DNA of 64,000 nt from JAMXLO01 sp963726125 (GTDB lineage Bacteria > Pseudomonadota > Alphaproteobacteria > Acetobacterales > Acetobacteraceae), in NCBI GenBank assembly GCA_963726125.1, contig CAVSBG010000017.1, positions 124,001 through 188,000 of the forward strand, written 5' to 3'. The position numbers were made by a program, and so were the translations under genes. Every line of letters starts with the position of its first letter. The stretch's first letter is position 1. Positions 18,881-28,840 of this stretch are shown piece by piece. The notes under the pieces were generated by a model. It was not told where the DNA came from, did no database searches, and saw only the letters and a program-made list of their open reading frames with translations.

Positions 18881-20968
18881 GTGCCTGGCACGCCGCTCGA
18901 CAAGATCCGCAACATTGGCATCACCGCGCACATTGACGCGGGCAAAACCACCACGACCGAGCGGATCCTGTATTACACCGGAATGTCGCACCGCATCGGC
19001 GAGGTGCACGACGGCAACACCACGACCGATTACATGGAGCAGGAGCGCGAGCGGGGGATCACCATCACCTCGGCCGCGGTGACCTGCGAGTGGCACGACC
19101 ACCGGATCAACATCATCGACACGCCCGGCCACATCGATTTCAACATCGAGGTGAACCGCTCGCTGCGCGTGCTGGACGGCGCGGTGTTCATCATCGAGGG
19201 CGTCGCCGGCGTGCAGCCGCAGTCGGAGACCAACTGGCGTCTCGCCGACCGCTACAACGTGCCGCGCATCATCTTCATCAACAAGCTGGACCGCACCGGG
19301 GCAGACTTCTTCCGTGCGTTCGCCACGCTGAAGGAGAAGCTCGATATCGTCGCGCTGCCGCTGCAGCTTCCCATCGGCATCGAGGACAAGTTCATCGGCG
19401 TCGTCGACCTGGTCGAGATGAAAGCCATCGTCTGGGAAGGCGGCGAGCTGGGCGCGAAGTACCACGACGAACCGATCCCGGAGGATCTGGCCGAGCAGGC
19501 CAAGGAATACCGCCAGCTGCTGCTGGACACCGCGCTGTCGGTCGATGACGCGGCGATGGAGGAATATTTCGACAAGGGCGACGTCGAGGTCGCCACGTTG
19601 AAGCGTTGCATCAAGACCGGCACCATCTCCGGCGTGTTCCGTCCGGTGCTGTGCGGCACGGCGTTCAAGAACAAGGGCGTGCAGCCGCTGCTCGACGCTG
19701 TGGTCGACTACCTGCCGTCGCCCGTCGACGTGCCGGGCATCAGCATTGCCGCGGCCGAAGGCGAGGAGGATGGCGAGTACTCCGATCGCCGTCGCATCAA
19801 GGCCGACCCCAGCGCGCCGTTCGCCGGCTTGGCGTTCAAGATCATCAACGACAAGTACGGCACACTGACCTTCGTGCGCGTCTACGCCGGCACGTTGAAA
19901 TCCGGCGACACGGTGATGAACACCACCAAGGATCATCGCGAGCGCATCGGACGGATGTTCCAGATGCACGCCGACAAGCGCGCCGAGATCAAGGAAGTGC
20001 ATGCCGGCGACATCGCCGCCTTCGTCGGGCTGAAGGATACCGGCACGGGCGACACGCTGGCCTCGCAGCAGGATCCGGTGGTGCTGGAGCGCATGGCGTT
20101 CCCGGTGCCGGTAATCGACATCTCGGTAGAGCCGCGCACCAAGGAGGCGGTGGAGAAGATGTCGCTCGGGCTGCAGAAGCTGGCAGCTGAGGACCCCTCG
20201 CTGCGCCTGCGCACCGACCAGGAAACCGGGCAGACCATCCTGTCCGGCATGGGCGAGCTGCACCTGGAGATCATCATCGATCGGCTGCGACGCGAATACA
20301 GCGTCGAGGCGAATATCGGTGCGCCCCAGGTGGCATATCGCGAGACGATCACCCGGCCGCATACCGAGACCTATACGCACAAGAAGCAGACCGGCGGCTC
20401 CGGTCAGTATGCCGAGGTGAAGATCCTGTTCGAACCGCTCGCCCGCAACGCGGGCATCGTGTTCGAGAACGACGTTGTCGGCGGATCGGTGCCCAAGGAA
20501 TACGTGCCGGCAGTCGAGAAGGGCATCAAGAACCAGGCCGAGACCGGCGTGCTGGCGGGCTTCCCAACGGTGGACTTCAAGTACTCGCTGGTGGACGGGA
20601 AGTACCACGACGTCAACTCGTCCGCGCTGGCGTTCGAGATCGCTGCGAAGTCATGCTTCCGCGAAGGCATGAAGAAGGCCGCGCCGATCATCCTGGAGCC
20701 TATCATGGACGTGGAGGTGACCACGCCGTCGGATCACGTGGGCGACGTCGTGGGCGACCTGAACCGCCGCCGCGGGCATATCCAAAACCAGGAGAGCGCC
20801 GGGTCCACGGTCATCGCCAGGGCGCATGTTCCCCTGAAGGAAATGTTCGGCTACATTTCCGATCTGAGGAGCATGACCAAGGGCAGGGCGTCGTTCACGA
20901 TGCAGTTCCACCATTACGATCCGGTGCCGCGGAACATCGCGGACGAGATCATGGCGAAGAGCGCATAA
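18881..20968 (+). CDS. fusA: Elongation factor G, probable paralogue
   Basis: This 695-residue translational GTPase has the P-loop AHIDAGKT (16-23), the G3 motif DTPGH and the G4 motif NKLD in domain I. Domains II-V follow in order, including YHDVNSSALAFEI at the domain IV tip and MFGYISDLRSMTKGRASF in domain V. EF-G drives ribosome translocation and, with RRF, recycling. Two things suggest this is not the main copy: it stands alone rather than in the rpsL-rpsG-fusA-tuf operon, and its switch I reads GNTTTDYMEQERERGITI where the housekeeping copy usually reads AATMDWMEQEQERGITI. It could be an EF-G2-like or recycling-specialised form. Confidence 0.85.
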   Translation: MPGTPLDKIRNIGITAHIDAGKTTTTERILYYTGMSHRIGEVHDGNTTTDYMEQERERGITITSAAVTCEWHDHRINIIDTPGHIDFNIEVNRSLRVLDGAVFIIEGVAGVQPQSETNWRLADRYNVPRIIFINKLDRTGADFFRAFATLKEKLDIVALPLQLPIGIEDKFIGVVDLVEMKAIVWEGGELGAKYHDEPIPEDLAEQAKEYRQLLLDTALSVDDAAMEEYFDKGDVEVATLKRCIKTGTISGVFRPVLCGTAFKNKGVQPLLDAVVDYLPSPVDVPGISIAAAEGEEDGEYSDRRRIKADPSAPFAGLAFKIINDKYGTLTFVRVYAGTLKSGDTVMNTTKDHRERIGRMFQMHADKRAEIKEVHAGDIAAFVGLKDTGTGDTLASQQDPVVLERMAFPVPVIDISVEPRTKEAVEKMSLGLQKLAAEDPSLRLRTDQETGQTILSGMGELHLEIIIDRLRREYSVEANIGAPQVAYRETITRPHTETYTHKKQTGGSGQYAEVKILFEPLARNAGIVFENDVVGGSVPKEYVPAVEKGIKNQAETGVLAGFPTVDFKYSLVDGKYHDVNSSALAFEIAAKSCFREGMKKAAPIILEPIMDVEVTTPSDHVGDVVGDLNRRRGHIQNQESAGSTVIARAHVPLKEMFGYISDLRSMTKGRASFTMQFHHYDPVPRNIADEIMAKSA

Positions 20969-20981
20969 TGGGGGCAGCCTA

Positions 20982-21302
20982 GTGCACGCCCCCCGCCTCC
21001 ACTGGATGCGGGGCCGTCAGGAGGAAGGGCCCGGAATTCACCGGACCCTCGAATGGATCGGACGCAACGACGCAGGCGAGGCCATCGCCCGCGTCGTTCG
21101 CATTTTGGGGCCAGTGTGGTCCGGCTGGCGCACCTATCGCGCCGTGGCGCTGGACGACGAGGCCAAGGTGATCGAGCTGCGCCCCACGATGCCGCCCGAC
21201 GGGGCGGACTGGCTCGCCTGCGTGGGGGGCCAGGTGGTGGGGCGGGCGGCGCTGCCGCTTCAGGCGGTGCGCACGGTAGAGGCCGCGCTGGGCGGCGACT
21301 GA
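20982..21302 (+). CDS. Hypothetical 106-residue protein
   Basis: The open frame follows the EF-G stop by 13 bases with a GTG start. The protein is rich in Trp and Arg early (LHWMRGRQ, TLEWIGRND) and has the pattern GPVWSGWRTYRAVALDDEAKV. Codon use matches the neighbouring genes, with no signal peptide or membrane helix. Function unknown; co-transcription with EF-G is likely from spacing. Confidence 0.5.
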   Translation: MHAPRLHWMRGRQEEGPGIHRTLEWIGRNDAGEAIARVVRILGPVWSGWRTYRAVALDDEAKVIELRPTMPPDGADWLACVGGQVVGRAALPLQAVRTVEAALGGD

Positions 21303-21844
21303 CGTTCAACTCTCCCCGACGGCGGATCAATTTCCGCCATGTCGAGCCCGCGTTATCAGCAGCGACAGTGGACCACGCATACGGTCTGGCAGCCGCTCAT
21401 CTGGAAAAGCAGGCGGCAGATCATCGTGTCATTATATAGACAATGACACGGAAAAAGTTTCTGACCTCTTGATTGTGGGTATTTTAGCCATGCAATTGTA
21501 ACACTGGGCGCCTGACACGGCTTCGGCGGCTCCCTTTTTGGTCAGTGACGCTGATCTGCCGTTTACAGTCGGATCGTTCGATCGCGCTGTAGTAACTTGG
21601 GACGCGATTTCAGTTATTTACGGGGCTGCGCGGGGCTTGCCGAGGGATGTCCCGGTGACAGACCGTTACATCCAGGCGTCGGAATTCTTTACACGTCTCA
21701 CACCACGCCCTTATCGGCGCGTTGAATTAATTGGACTTTTTGTGTGGCATGGAATGTGCTTAACGCTGATGTGAAGCAAACCGGACCGAATCTTGTGACA
21801 GGGCCGCTTCAGCCCAACGGCACCTTCAATGAGGGACAGAAACA
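21303..21844. other. AT-richer intergenic region before the PEP-CTERM gene
   Basis: No gene is convincing; a 78-codon open frame at 21538-21774 lacks coding character. Base composition drops clearly in AT content relative to flanks between about 21430 and 21780, typical of a promoter region or older foreign DNA. A 9-bp inverted repeat is at 21425-21450. Confidence 0.5.
21425..21450. promoter_or_regulatory. Perfect 9-bp inverted repeat, operator-like
   Basis: CGTGTCATT and AATGACACG flank an 8-base AT-rich spacer (ATATAGAC). The symmetry and spacing look like a dimeric regulator site in the long AT-rich leader about 400 bp upstream of the PEP-CTERM gene. No regulator is implicated. Confidence 0.35.
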
Positions 21845-22696
21845 ATGGTGGCATCTACTCGCAAATTCGCGTCGGCCGCGCTCGCGGCAATCGGACTCTC
21901 GGCGGGGTTGGCCAGCGTAGCCAAGGCGGACGTGCTGAACGTCACGAACCTCGGTTCAATCAGTTCAACGTCCCGTTCACGGGGCCGAAAGAGCTATTCC
22001 AGGACGCCAAGCCAACTGGTTGGTCGATTGGTCCGGGCGGCCAGAACAGCAACCTTATCGGCGTTGGCATCCAAGGCTCCGAAACCATCAATTCGGGCGT
22101 CTACGACGTTTATCCTGGGCCTCACGGCTTCTCGAACACTGTTCCGGGCGGAATCAACTTCTATCAGGCGGACGGCAACCCGAAGTACGAGAGCACGATT
22201 TTCACCACCGTTTCAGGGCTGACCGCCGGCAAGACATACACCCTGCAGTTCCAGCAGGCGGCCGGTCAGCAAACTCAGACTTTTCGCGGCGACACCACGG
22301 AACAGTGGAAAGTGTTCCTGGGCGTGGGCGGGATCGGTACAGACTGCTCGAATGTGACCACGTGCTCCCTGACCGGCACCGACCACAATATCGAGGCGGA
22401 CTCGACGGTGATGATGACGCCGTCGATGTCGAACATTCGACTGGAACAACGTCAACCTGTCATTCACGCCAACAGCCGATGACCATCAGCAACGGACGGA
22501 TCCGCGACATTGACATTCCTGGCTTGGGGCAACGGTGGCGCACGGCCAATGAGCCGCCGACGGTTTTCCTGGAAGGGGTGAATACTCCGCCAATTCCTAC
22601 CCGGAGCCCGCTACCTTGACGCTTCTTGGTGTCGGCGTCCTCGGCGTTGCTGGATTGGCCCGGCGCCGGCGCGGCAAGCGCAACGTCGCGGGCTGA
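21845..22696 (+). pseudogene. PEP-CTERM sorting-domain protein, several frameshifts
   Basis: The start at 21845 gives a clear signal peptide (STRKFASAALAAIGLSAGLA, cleavage after AKA). The mature part continues in a second frame from about 21955 (FNQFNVPFTGPKELF, then YTLQFQQAAGQQTQTF) as a beta-sandwich-like domain. Further shifts occur near 22435-22600 (FDWNNVNLSFTPTADD, LTFLAWGNGG, NEPPTVFLEGVN in successive frames). It ends PEPATLTLLGVGVLGVAGLA followed by RRRRGKR. That tail is a textbook PEP-CTERM signal: Pro-Glu-Pro, one helix, basic end. Such proteins are processed by exosortase/archaeosortase-type enzymes. About five frame changes in 850 bp argue for decay, though poor sequence cannot be excluded. 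Confidence 0.75.
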
Positions 22697-22847
22697 TCCT
22701 TCTATCGATCGGTTGACGCGCCTGGACGGGACATTATTCTCGTCCAGGCGCGAACGCCATTCCGTTCGACAAAGCGTATCACTTCGAGCCAATCCGTCGT
22801 AAGGTAAGGCATCTGGGCGTGTCGTAAATTCTATCCAGCCGCCGAAA

Positions 22848-23739
22848 TTGCCCCGGCCCACGCGTCATCCACTCAGGAAACCCTCGTTGCCCGCATTCCT
22901 TGACCAGCAGCATGTGATCGCGGTTCTGTTGGGCGTATTCAGGCAGTGCGTCTGGCTAGTGCTGCTCGCCATCATCTTCCTGCCGTTGGAGCGGCTTTTC
23001 GCGGTCCGTCCGGAAGCGGATCTTCCGCAAGGCCGTGCTTGGCGACATGGGCTTCTACTTCATCAGCGGCATTGTGCCCGCGCTGCTATTGGCACCGCCC
23101 CTGAGTATCGCCGCCTATGTCGGCTATCACCTGATCCCTTGGCGCGTGCACCACGAGATTGCCCTATGGCCGATCTGGCTGAGCGGTCTGGCCGCCTTCG
23201 TCGTCGGCGATTTCGGTTTCTACTGGGGCCATCGTTGGACGCACCGGAACCCTTTGCTGTGGCGTTTTCACTCGGTGCATCACAGTCCTGAGCACCTGTA
23301 TTTCCTGATCAGCGCGCGCGCGCATCCGATCGACAATGTGTTCGTCCGTCTGTGCGGCATGGTGCCGGTCTTCATCCTGGGCATTGGTGCGCCGGAGAGC
23401 GTGAAGACCAATCTGTTGGCCACGGTAATCATGCTGATCACCACGGTGTGGGGCTTCTACATCCATTCGAACATCCGTGTGCGGCTGGGGCCGCTGGAGT
23501 GGCTGCTGTCCACGCCGGCGTTCCACCACTGGCACCACACCCTGGCCGAACCGCGCGACCGGAACTTCGCCTCCATGTTGCCCTGCTGGGACTGGATTTT
23601 CGGAACCTGGCACCTGCCGCGCAACCAGTGGCCGTCGGCTTATGGTGTCGAGACGAAGCTCCCCAGTTCGGTCGCCGGGCAGTTGCTGTATCCATTGCAC
23701 GATCCGCGGCCGGCGCCGGTGCCTCAGGCAGCCGAGTAG
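22848..23739 (+). CDS. Fatty acid hydroxylase/sterol desaturase family protein, one frameshift
   Basis: The C-terminal frame (from about 23015) contains the full set of di-iron His motifs: HRWTHRN, HSVHHSPEH and HHWHH, between four or five membrane helices. The N-terminal helix (VLLGVFRQCVWLVLLAIIFL) is in another frame and joins near 23010-23030 after one base correction. The start is uncertain (TTG at 22848 or 22886). Family members oxidise fatty acids, sterols or carotenoids at the membrane. It converges with the sulfotransferase gene with only 3 bases between stops. Confidence 0.75.
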
Positions 23740-23742
23740 CCT

Positions 23743-25734
23743 TCAGGCCCGCCAGGTCTCCAAGACGTCGCCCAACGCCAGTTTGAGAGGTTCCAGCCAC
23801 GGCAGATAATCGCGCCACCGGTCCAGACCGTCATGGAAGATGGGCCGACGCACTTGTTCCGCGCTCGGGGTCATGATCGCTCGCTCTGTTTCGTGGAAAC
23901 GGAGACATGCTTCATCGAAGGCCAGGCCGCAGTAGTCCAGAACACGGCGGGTCTCGAATTCCGTATCACTCACAAGATCCTCGTAAATCACGCGGTGAAC
24001 CCGCCCGGGAAGCACACGATCCATCAAGGTCATCAGTTCTGCGTAGGAACGATAGTAATGGCCAATATCCGTCAGATCGTACGAGAATGCCCAACCCGCG
24101 CCAAAATGCTGCTTGTACACCGCGAATCCAGCAGCCATCGGATGACGCCTGATGTCGATGATACGCGCCCTGGGCAAGAGCAGATGGATCAGCCCGATAT
24201 GCTGAAAATTGAGCGGCATCTTGTCGATGAAAAACAGCCGGCTGAGTTTACGATGCGTTCCGGCCTGGACCATGTATTCTTCGCCGAGCGCAACGCTATC
24301 CGATTTCGATAAGCACTCCAGGAAATCAGGATAGCTTACATTTTGGAAGCACGTCTTGAGGTGCCGGACGAGGTCGTTGATGTAGAAAAGTTCTGTCGTT
24401 CCCTCTACCGCGGGATGACTGGCCAGGATCTGTTCAAGCAAGGTTGAGCCCGATCTCGGGAGGCCCACGATGAAGATCGGCGCGGGATCTGGCACCCCAT
24501 ATTCGTTGCGTGCGGCGAAGAAGTTCTGTGTGAAAAGCAGTTTGCTTCGCTCCAGCAGTTCCGGAAGAACGGTGGGATCATACGGCAACAGCGTCCGTCG
24601 CAGTTTCGAACCGGCGGCGTAGTTGGCGAATGCTTCGGCGTGATCCCCGGTGTCTTCCCTCGCCTTGCCGATAGCGTAATGAATAAGCATGCGATCACGC
24701 GTTCCGAGGTCAGGTCGGTTGAGCAGCCCGCGCATCTCGGCTTGCTCGTCATCCGTGAAAAGGTACGTTTTGAGGTTGCTCAGCTCAAACCAGGCAACAC
24801 CATGAGAACGATCGACGGCCAGGGCCTGTTTCAGGGCATCTTCGGATTCCCTCGGCCGCGCCATGGACCGCAATTCCAACGCGTAAGAGCACAAGAATTG
24901 GGGATCGCCTGACTTCTGCGTCCGCAAACGTTCGTATATCTCCAGTGCACGGGCATGATCGCCCACAGCGGAAAGCGCCTCCGCGAGCGACGCCAACGCG
25001 TCGAACAGCGTCGGGTTGGCCGCGGTCAGGCGTTCAAAATCAGAAATGACCTCCGCGAGCATTTTTCTTTGCTTGAGACGCGCATAGGCCAGGCCATGCC
25101 GCGCGGCGCTGTGGTCTGGATGGCGCTCCAGACAGGCAAGTAAGAGAGGCTCCGCCTTCGCGAACTGTTCTGTCCTGATATAGACATCCGCCCTCATCGC
25201 GAGGGCCACGATATCGGAAGGGAATTTCTTGAGATGTTCCTCCAGTAGTGGGATGGCGACCCGTGAACGGCCGCTTAGGGTCGCCTGAGCCGCTTGCTCC
25301 AGCCACGGCTCAGCCAAAGGGGCGTTGAGGTAGCAGCGATAGGCCTCATTCGCCGCCTCCAAATCTCCCGCCTGAAAGAGTTGCTCGGCCAGCGTCCGCC
25401 ACGCCGGTGACATCTGGGGTCGAATAGCTACCGCGCGGCGCAGGGTGGCGATGGCGGGTGCAGTTTGACCCAGGGCCGCGAGAGCCTCACCGAGTTCGTG
25501 CTGGATGTTCGCATGGTTCGGATGGGACTTGGCAAGTGCCCGTAGCCGCGACCGGGCCTCCCCGGCAAAACCTTGTCGCCGCCGGGCGCCGGCGCGGATC
25601 ATTTCAGCATCCGGATTGTTCGGGGCATACTTCAGAACGGCTTTTGCCTGAGTTTCCGCAGCCATCGGGTCGGTCGCAAGCGTTTCGTAAGCTTGCTGCA
25701 AGTCTACTGAGAGAGTTCCTGAGGCCGGGTCCAT
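23743..25734 (-). CDS. TPR-containing sulfotransferase
   Basis: The 663-residue protein has an N-terminal half of TPR repeats (about residues 30-340, for example HPNHANIQHELGEALAALGQ). A sulfotransferase domain starts at about 410 with the PAPS 5'-phosphosulfate loop FIVGLPRSGSTLLEQILASH. A second PAPS-binding region lies near RARIIDIRRHPMAAGFAVYK. Proteins with this layout resemble tyrosylprotein sulfotransferases and transfer sulfate from PAPS to a protein or glycan, with the TPRs likely positioning the substrate. The acceptor is unknown. No signal peptide is seen. Confidence 0.88.
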   Translation of the reverse strand: MDPASGTLSVDLQQAYETLATDPMAAETQAKAVLKYAPNNPDAEMIRAGARRRQGFAGEARSRLRALAKSHPNHANIQHELGEALAALGQTAPAIATLRRAVAIRPQMSPAWRTLAEQLFQAGDLEAANEAYRCYLNAPLAEPWLEQAAQATLSGRSRVAIPLLEEHLKKFPSDIVALAMRADVYIRTEQFAKAEPLLLACLERHPDHSAARHGLAYARLKQRKMLAEVISDFERLTAANPTLFDALASLAEALSAVGDHARALEIYERLRTQKSGDPQFLCSYALELRSMARPRESEDALKQALAVDRSHGVAWFELSNLKTYLFTDDEQAEMRGLLNRPDLGTRDRMLIHYAIGKAREDTGDHAEAFANYAAGSKLRRTLLPYDPTVLPELLERSKLLFTQNFFAARNEYGVPDPAPIFIVGLPRSGSTLLEQILASHPAVEGTTELFYINDLVRHLKTCFQNVSYPDFLECLSKSDSVALGEEYMVQAGTHRKLSRLFFIDKMPLNFQHIGLIHLLLPRARIIDIRRHPMAAGFAVYKQHFGAGWAFSYDLTDIGHYYRSYAELMTLMDRVLPGRVHRVIYEDLVSDTEFETRRVLDYCGLAFDEACLRFHETERAIMTPSAEQVRRPIFHDGLDRWRDYLPWLEPLKLALGDVLETWRA

Positions 25735-25857
25735 CGACTATCCGTATTGCCTTTGGGGACCGCATGGAAGCCAGCGGCGAGACGGCGGCGACCTCTAGCC
25801 CACCGCAGCTTCGTTACGTCAATCCTATTGGCGCTTGCTATGAATCACAATCAGCCT

Positions 25858-26592
25858 TTACCGGCAGCGCTCAATCACCCCATACGCCGCAAGCGGCTGA
25901 GCGCTATTGGTCAACAGGAAAGTGTTCGCGTCCTGAAAGGTAATGGTCAGCACAGCCTGTCGAGCGTTACTCGCTGCCGGCGGATGCAATGTAGTCAGTT
26001 CAATGACGTTGGGCCGTAACGAAACCACCGCATATTCGTAGTGCTGTTGGCCTCGGTATGGCTTCGCATAATCCAGCGACACCGTCTTGCCATCAAGCGA
26101 TACCGAAATCGTCTGCGGGTTCTGCGAACATGATTGTTGATAGTCTGCCCGCCATCCCCAAACCCCCCGCAGGGTTCTCGCTGCATCGAGGTTTAGCGGC
26201 GCGCGCACCGCAGGTGCGGCCTTGGCCTGCAACTCCAGGTTCCGGCGTGTTAAATATGCAGTCGTGGCGGCCGAGAGCAGCATCAGCGCGCCGAGCACGA
26301 TCGCGGCCCATTTCCAGCGAACCCAGCGCAAGCAGATCACCTGCTTGACGATCGCAATCTCCTCGCCAGTCTTATGTGATTGCAACTCGCCAGGAACGTA
26401 TCTCTGCACAATGGCGCTCAGACCGACCATCTCCGATCGCTCGGCTGCCTCCGTAAGCTTGTAATGAGTTCGCAACCGCCACAGCGACGTCATCGATAAC
26501 AGGATACCGGCGAGCGCGAGCAGCGTCGCCACCGATGCACCGGCCGCCAGACCGCTCAATGCGGCAGAGATCATCGACAAACCGGCCACCAT
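25858..26592 (-). CDS. Hypothetical membrane protein (three helices, C-terminal soluble domain)
   Basis: The 244-residue protein has hydrophobic segments at about residues 2-18, 19-35 and 95-113. A C-terminal domain follows (from about 135) with two cysteines (QQSCSQNP and the terminal IERCR) that could form a disulfide. The soluble part has the alternating strand pattern of a small beta domain (TISVSLDGKTVSLDYAKPY). No family recognised. The 625 bp upstream hold no clear gene. Confidence 0.6.
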   Translation of the reverse strand: MVAGLSMISAALSGLAAGASVATLLALAGILLSMTSLWRLRTHYKLTEAAERSEMVGLSAIVQRYVPGELQSHKTGEEIAIVKQVICLRWVRWKWAAIVLGALMLLSAATTAYLTRRNLELQAKAAPAVRAPLNLDAARTLRGVWGWRADYQQSCSQNPQTISVSLDGKTVSLDYAKPYRGQQHYEYAVVSLRPNVIELTTLHPPAASNARQAVLTITFQDANTFLLTNSAQPLAAYGVIERCR

Positions 26593-27218
26593 TGCTGCGA
26601 GGGCTCACTGCTCACGGAAGGCGGCTCCAGTATTTTGCTGCTGGCCCTGCGCGCCAACACGCGTTTCGGCACCGGCTCAACCTAAGTCCCGCTGTAGGAT
26701 CGAACGCACCAATCCTCGATCTACCCGCGTTCCAAGCTGCTGTCTCGTTGTTATAGCTCGATGCGGAACGTGCGAGCGGTTCGGCCTCACATCGGCGATG
26801 GAGAAGCAGTCGCATTGCGCCGAACCCTTGTGCAGACGGCGCACCTCTACCCCGTAGAGCGGACCGACGTACTGTTGTCGTTTCCGGGCCACCACCATAC
26901 GGACACCATACCGCCCGCCCGGCACCGTGCGCAAGGCTCGCATACGAAAACGTAATGGATAGGCAGACGCTCGCACAACTGACATCGTCACCGCACCCAG
27001 CAATGTGCGCCCGCCGCCGCGCCTGCAATTCCACTGCGCTTTTCCCGGTTGTAAAATCACGATGTCTGCTCGCGGACCGCCTTCGATCGTTACTCGCCCG
27101 TTCGAGGGAGCAGAATCGTTTCCACGACCGCCATCAGTCGCACGGCTTCATCGCCCTCCCCAACCCCCAGGCCAAGCGCTCCGGCGCGGGCCTCCCTCAC
27201 TGGCGGGACAGGACGCGG
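26593..27218. other. Intergenic region with no confident gene
   Basis: Several overlapping open frames exist on both strands (longest about 140 codons on the minus strand, 26612-27034), but none shows a domain or consistent codon bias. It may hold a decayed small gene on the minus strand (fragments such as RTVPGGRYGVRMVVARKRQQ). I see no RNA gene or repeat. Confidence 0.4.
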
Positions 27219-27983
27219 TCACAGCACGCGCGATAGGAACTCCCGTGTGCGCTGCTCCTGCGGCGCACTCAGAACGGCGCGCGGATGACCGCGTTCCACC
27301 ACCATGCCATCGTCCATGAAGGTCAGCGCGTCGCCGACCTCGCGGGCGAACGCCAGTTCGTGCGTCACCACCACCATCGTCATCCCCGAGCGCGCCAGAT
27401 CCTTCATCACCGCCAGCACCTCGCCCACCAGCTCCGGATCCAGCGCCGATGTCGGTTCGTCGAACAACATCAGCTGCGGATCCATCGCCAGCGCGCGGGC
27501 GATGGCGACACGCTGCTGCTCGCCACCGGAAAGCTGCGCTGGGAACTGCGCGTGCCGCGACGCCAGGCCCACCCGTTCCAGCAACCCCATTGCCCGCTGC
27601 CGAGCCTCCGCCGCGGGCACGCGCCGTACCCGCATCGGCGCCTCCATGATGTTCCGCAGCGCCGTCATATGCGGGAACAGGTTGAAGTGCTGGAACACCA
27701 TCCCGACACGCTGCCGCATCCGCGCGACCTGGCGCTCGGGCAGTTCATACAGCCGGCCCTTGTGCTCACGATAGCCGACAAGCTCGCCGCCCACCCACAC
27801 CTTGCCGCCGTCGATGCGCTCCAGGTGGTTGATACAGGACAGCAATGTGCTCTTGCCGGAACCCGACGGCCCGATGATGCACATCACCGACCCCGCGGGC
27901 ACATCGAGGTCGATACCGCGCAGCACCTCGCGTCCGCCATAGCGCTTCGTCAGACCGCGGATCCGCACCATCGGTTCGCTCAT
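27219..27983 (-). CDS. Polar amino-acid ABC transporter, ATP-binding protein
   Basis: The ATG at 27983 gives 254 residues. Walker A is GPSGSGKST (about 38-46), the Q-loop lies in GMVFQHFNLFPHM, the signature is LSGGEQQR, Walker B is LMLFDEPTSALD and the switch His is in VVTHELAF. The HFNLFPHMT segment is characteristic of the GlnQ/HisP/CysC-type family that powers uptake of polar amino acids. It is the last gene of a four-gene operon (FMN monooxygenase, binding protein, permease, ATPase) and overlaps the permease stop by 4 bases. Confidence 0.92.
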   Translation of the reverse strand: MSEPMVRIRGLTKRYGGREVLRGIDLDVPAGSVMCIIGPSGSGKSTLLSCINHLERIDGGKVWVGGELVGYREHKGRLYELPERQVARMRQRVGMVFQHFNLFPHMTALRNIMEAPMRVRRVPAAEARQRAMGLLERVGLASRHAQFPAQLSGGEQQRVAIARALAMDPQLMLFDEPTSALDPELVGEVLAVMKDLARSGMTMVVVTHELAFAREVGDALTFMDDGMVVERGHPRAVLSAPQEQRTREFLSRVL

Positions 27984-28840
27984 GTGTGGTGCCGGTAATA
28001 ACGCTCCAGGAAATGCTGCCCGACCGACAGTATCGACACAATGATCAGATACCACAGTGACGCAACGATCAGCAGCGGGATCGTCTCGTACGTGCGCGCG
28101 TAGATAAGCTGCGCCGTGTAGAGCAGCTCAGCCAGTGCGATGACGCTGACCAATGAGGTGCTCTTCACCATCGAGATCACCTCGTTGCCGACAGGCGGAA
28201 TGATCACCCGCATCGCCTGCGGAAAGATGATGCGCACGAAAATCGTCGCGGGCCGCATCCCGAGCGCCATCGCCGCCCGCGTTTGCCCGCGCGGAACAGA
28301 AACGATTCCGGCACGGACCACCTCGGCCGTGTACGCCGCCTGCGCCAGACCCAGCCCGGCGAGCGCCGCGGTAAGCGGTGTGATCACCGCATTCGTGCTC
28401 GCGCTGTACAGCACCGGCCCGAACGGAACCCACAGCACGATCTTCGGATACAGCGCCCCGAAATTATACCAGAAGATCAATTGCACCAATACAGGCACGC
28501 TGCGAAAGAACCAGATGTAGAGCCAACTTAACGTGGACAGCAGCAAGTTGCGCGACAGCCGCATGACGGCCAACGCGGTGCCGAGCACCAACCCCATCGC
28601 CATGGCCGCGAGCGTCAGCTCCAGCGTCCGCGCGAGGCCGCCCAGGATCTGTTCGTCCAGCATGTATTGCGCAACGACCGGCCATTGGAAGGCTGGGTTG
28701 GTCGCAACACTGATGAACACAGCGCCGGCAACCAACACGGCGAATGCGCTGGCGACCCAGGTCCACGGATGGCGCAACGGAACGACACGCTGCGCCACCG
28801 GCACGCGATCCGTCAGTGTCGAGACCGCGTCCCCATTCAT
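27980..28840 (-). CDS. Polar amino-acid ABC transporter, permease
   Basis: The protein has 286 residues from the ATG at 28840. There are five to six membrane helices with the HisM/GlnP-type core: GLARTLELTLAAMAMGLVLG, FFRSVPVLVQLIFWYNF, and the EAA loop region AAMALGMRPATIFVRIIFPQ. It forms the membrane channel for the adjacent ATPase. Start and stop overlap the flanking genes by 4 bases each, so expression is tightly coupled. Only one permease is present, so it probably works as a homodimer. Confidence 0.9.
   Translation of the reverse strand: MNGDAVSTLTDRVPVAQRVVPLRHPWTWVASAFAVLVAGAVFISVATNPAFQWPVVAQYMLDEQILGGLARTLELTLAAMAMGLVLGTALAVMRLSRNLLLSTLSWLYIWFFRSVPVLVQLIFWYNFGALYPKIVLWVPFGPVLYSASTNAVITPLTAALAGLGLAQAAYTAEVVRAGIVSVPRGQTRAAMALGMRPATIFVRIIFPQAMRVIIPPVGNEVISMVKSTSLVSVIALAELLYTAQLIYARTYETIPLLIVASLWYLIIVSILSVGQHFLERYYRHHT

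Noticed and set aside
18794..20608. 604-codon open frame antisense to EF-G
   Set aside because: EF-G on the plus strand is unambiguous; the antisense frame is a GC-rich shadow.
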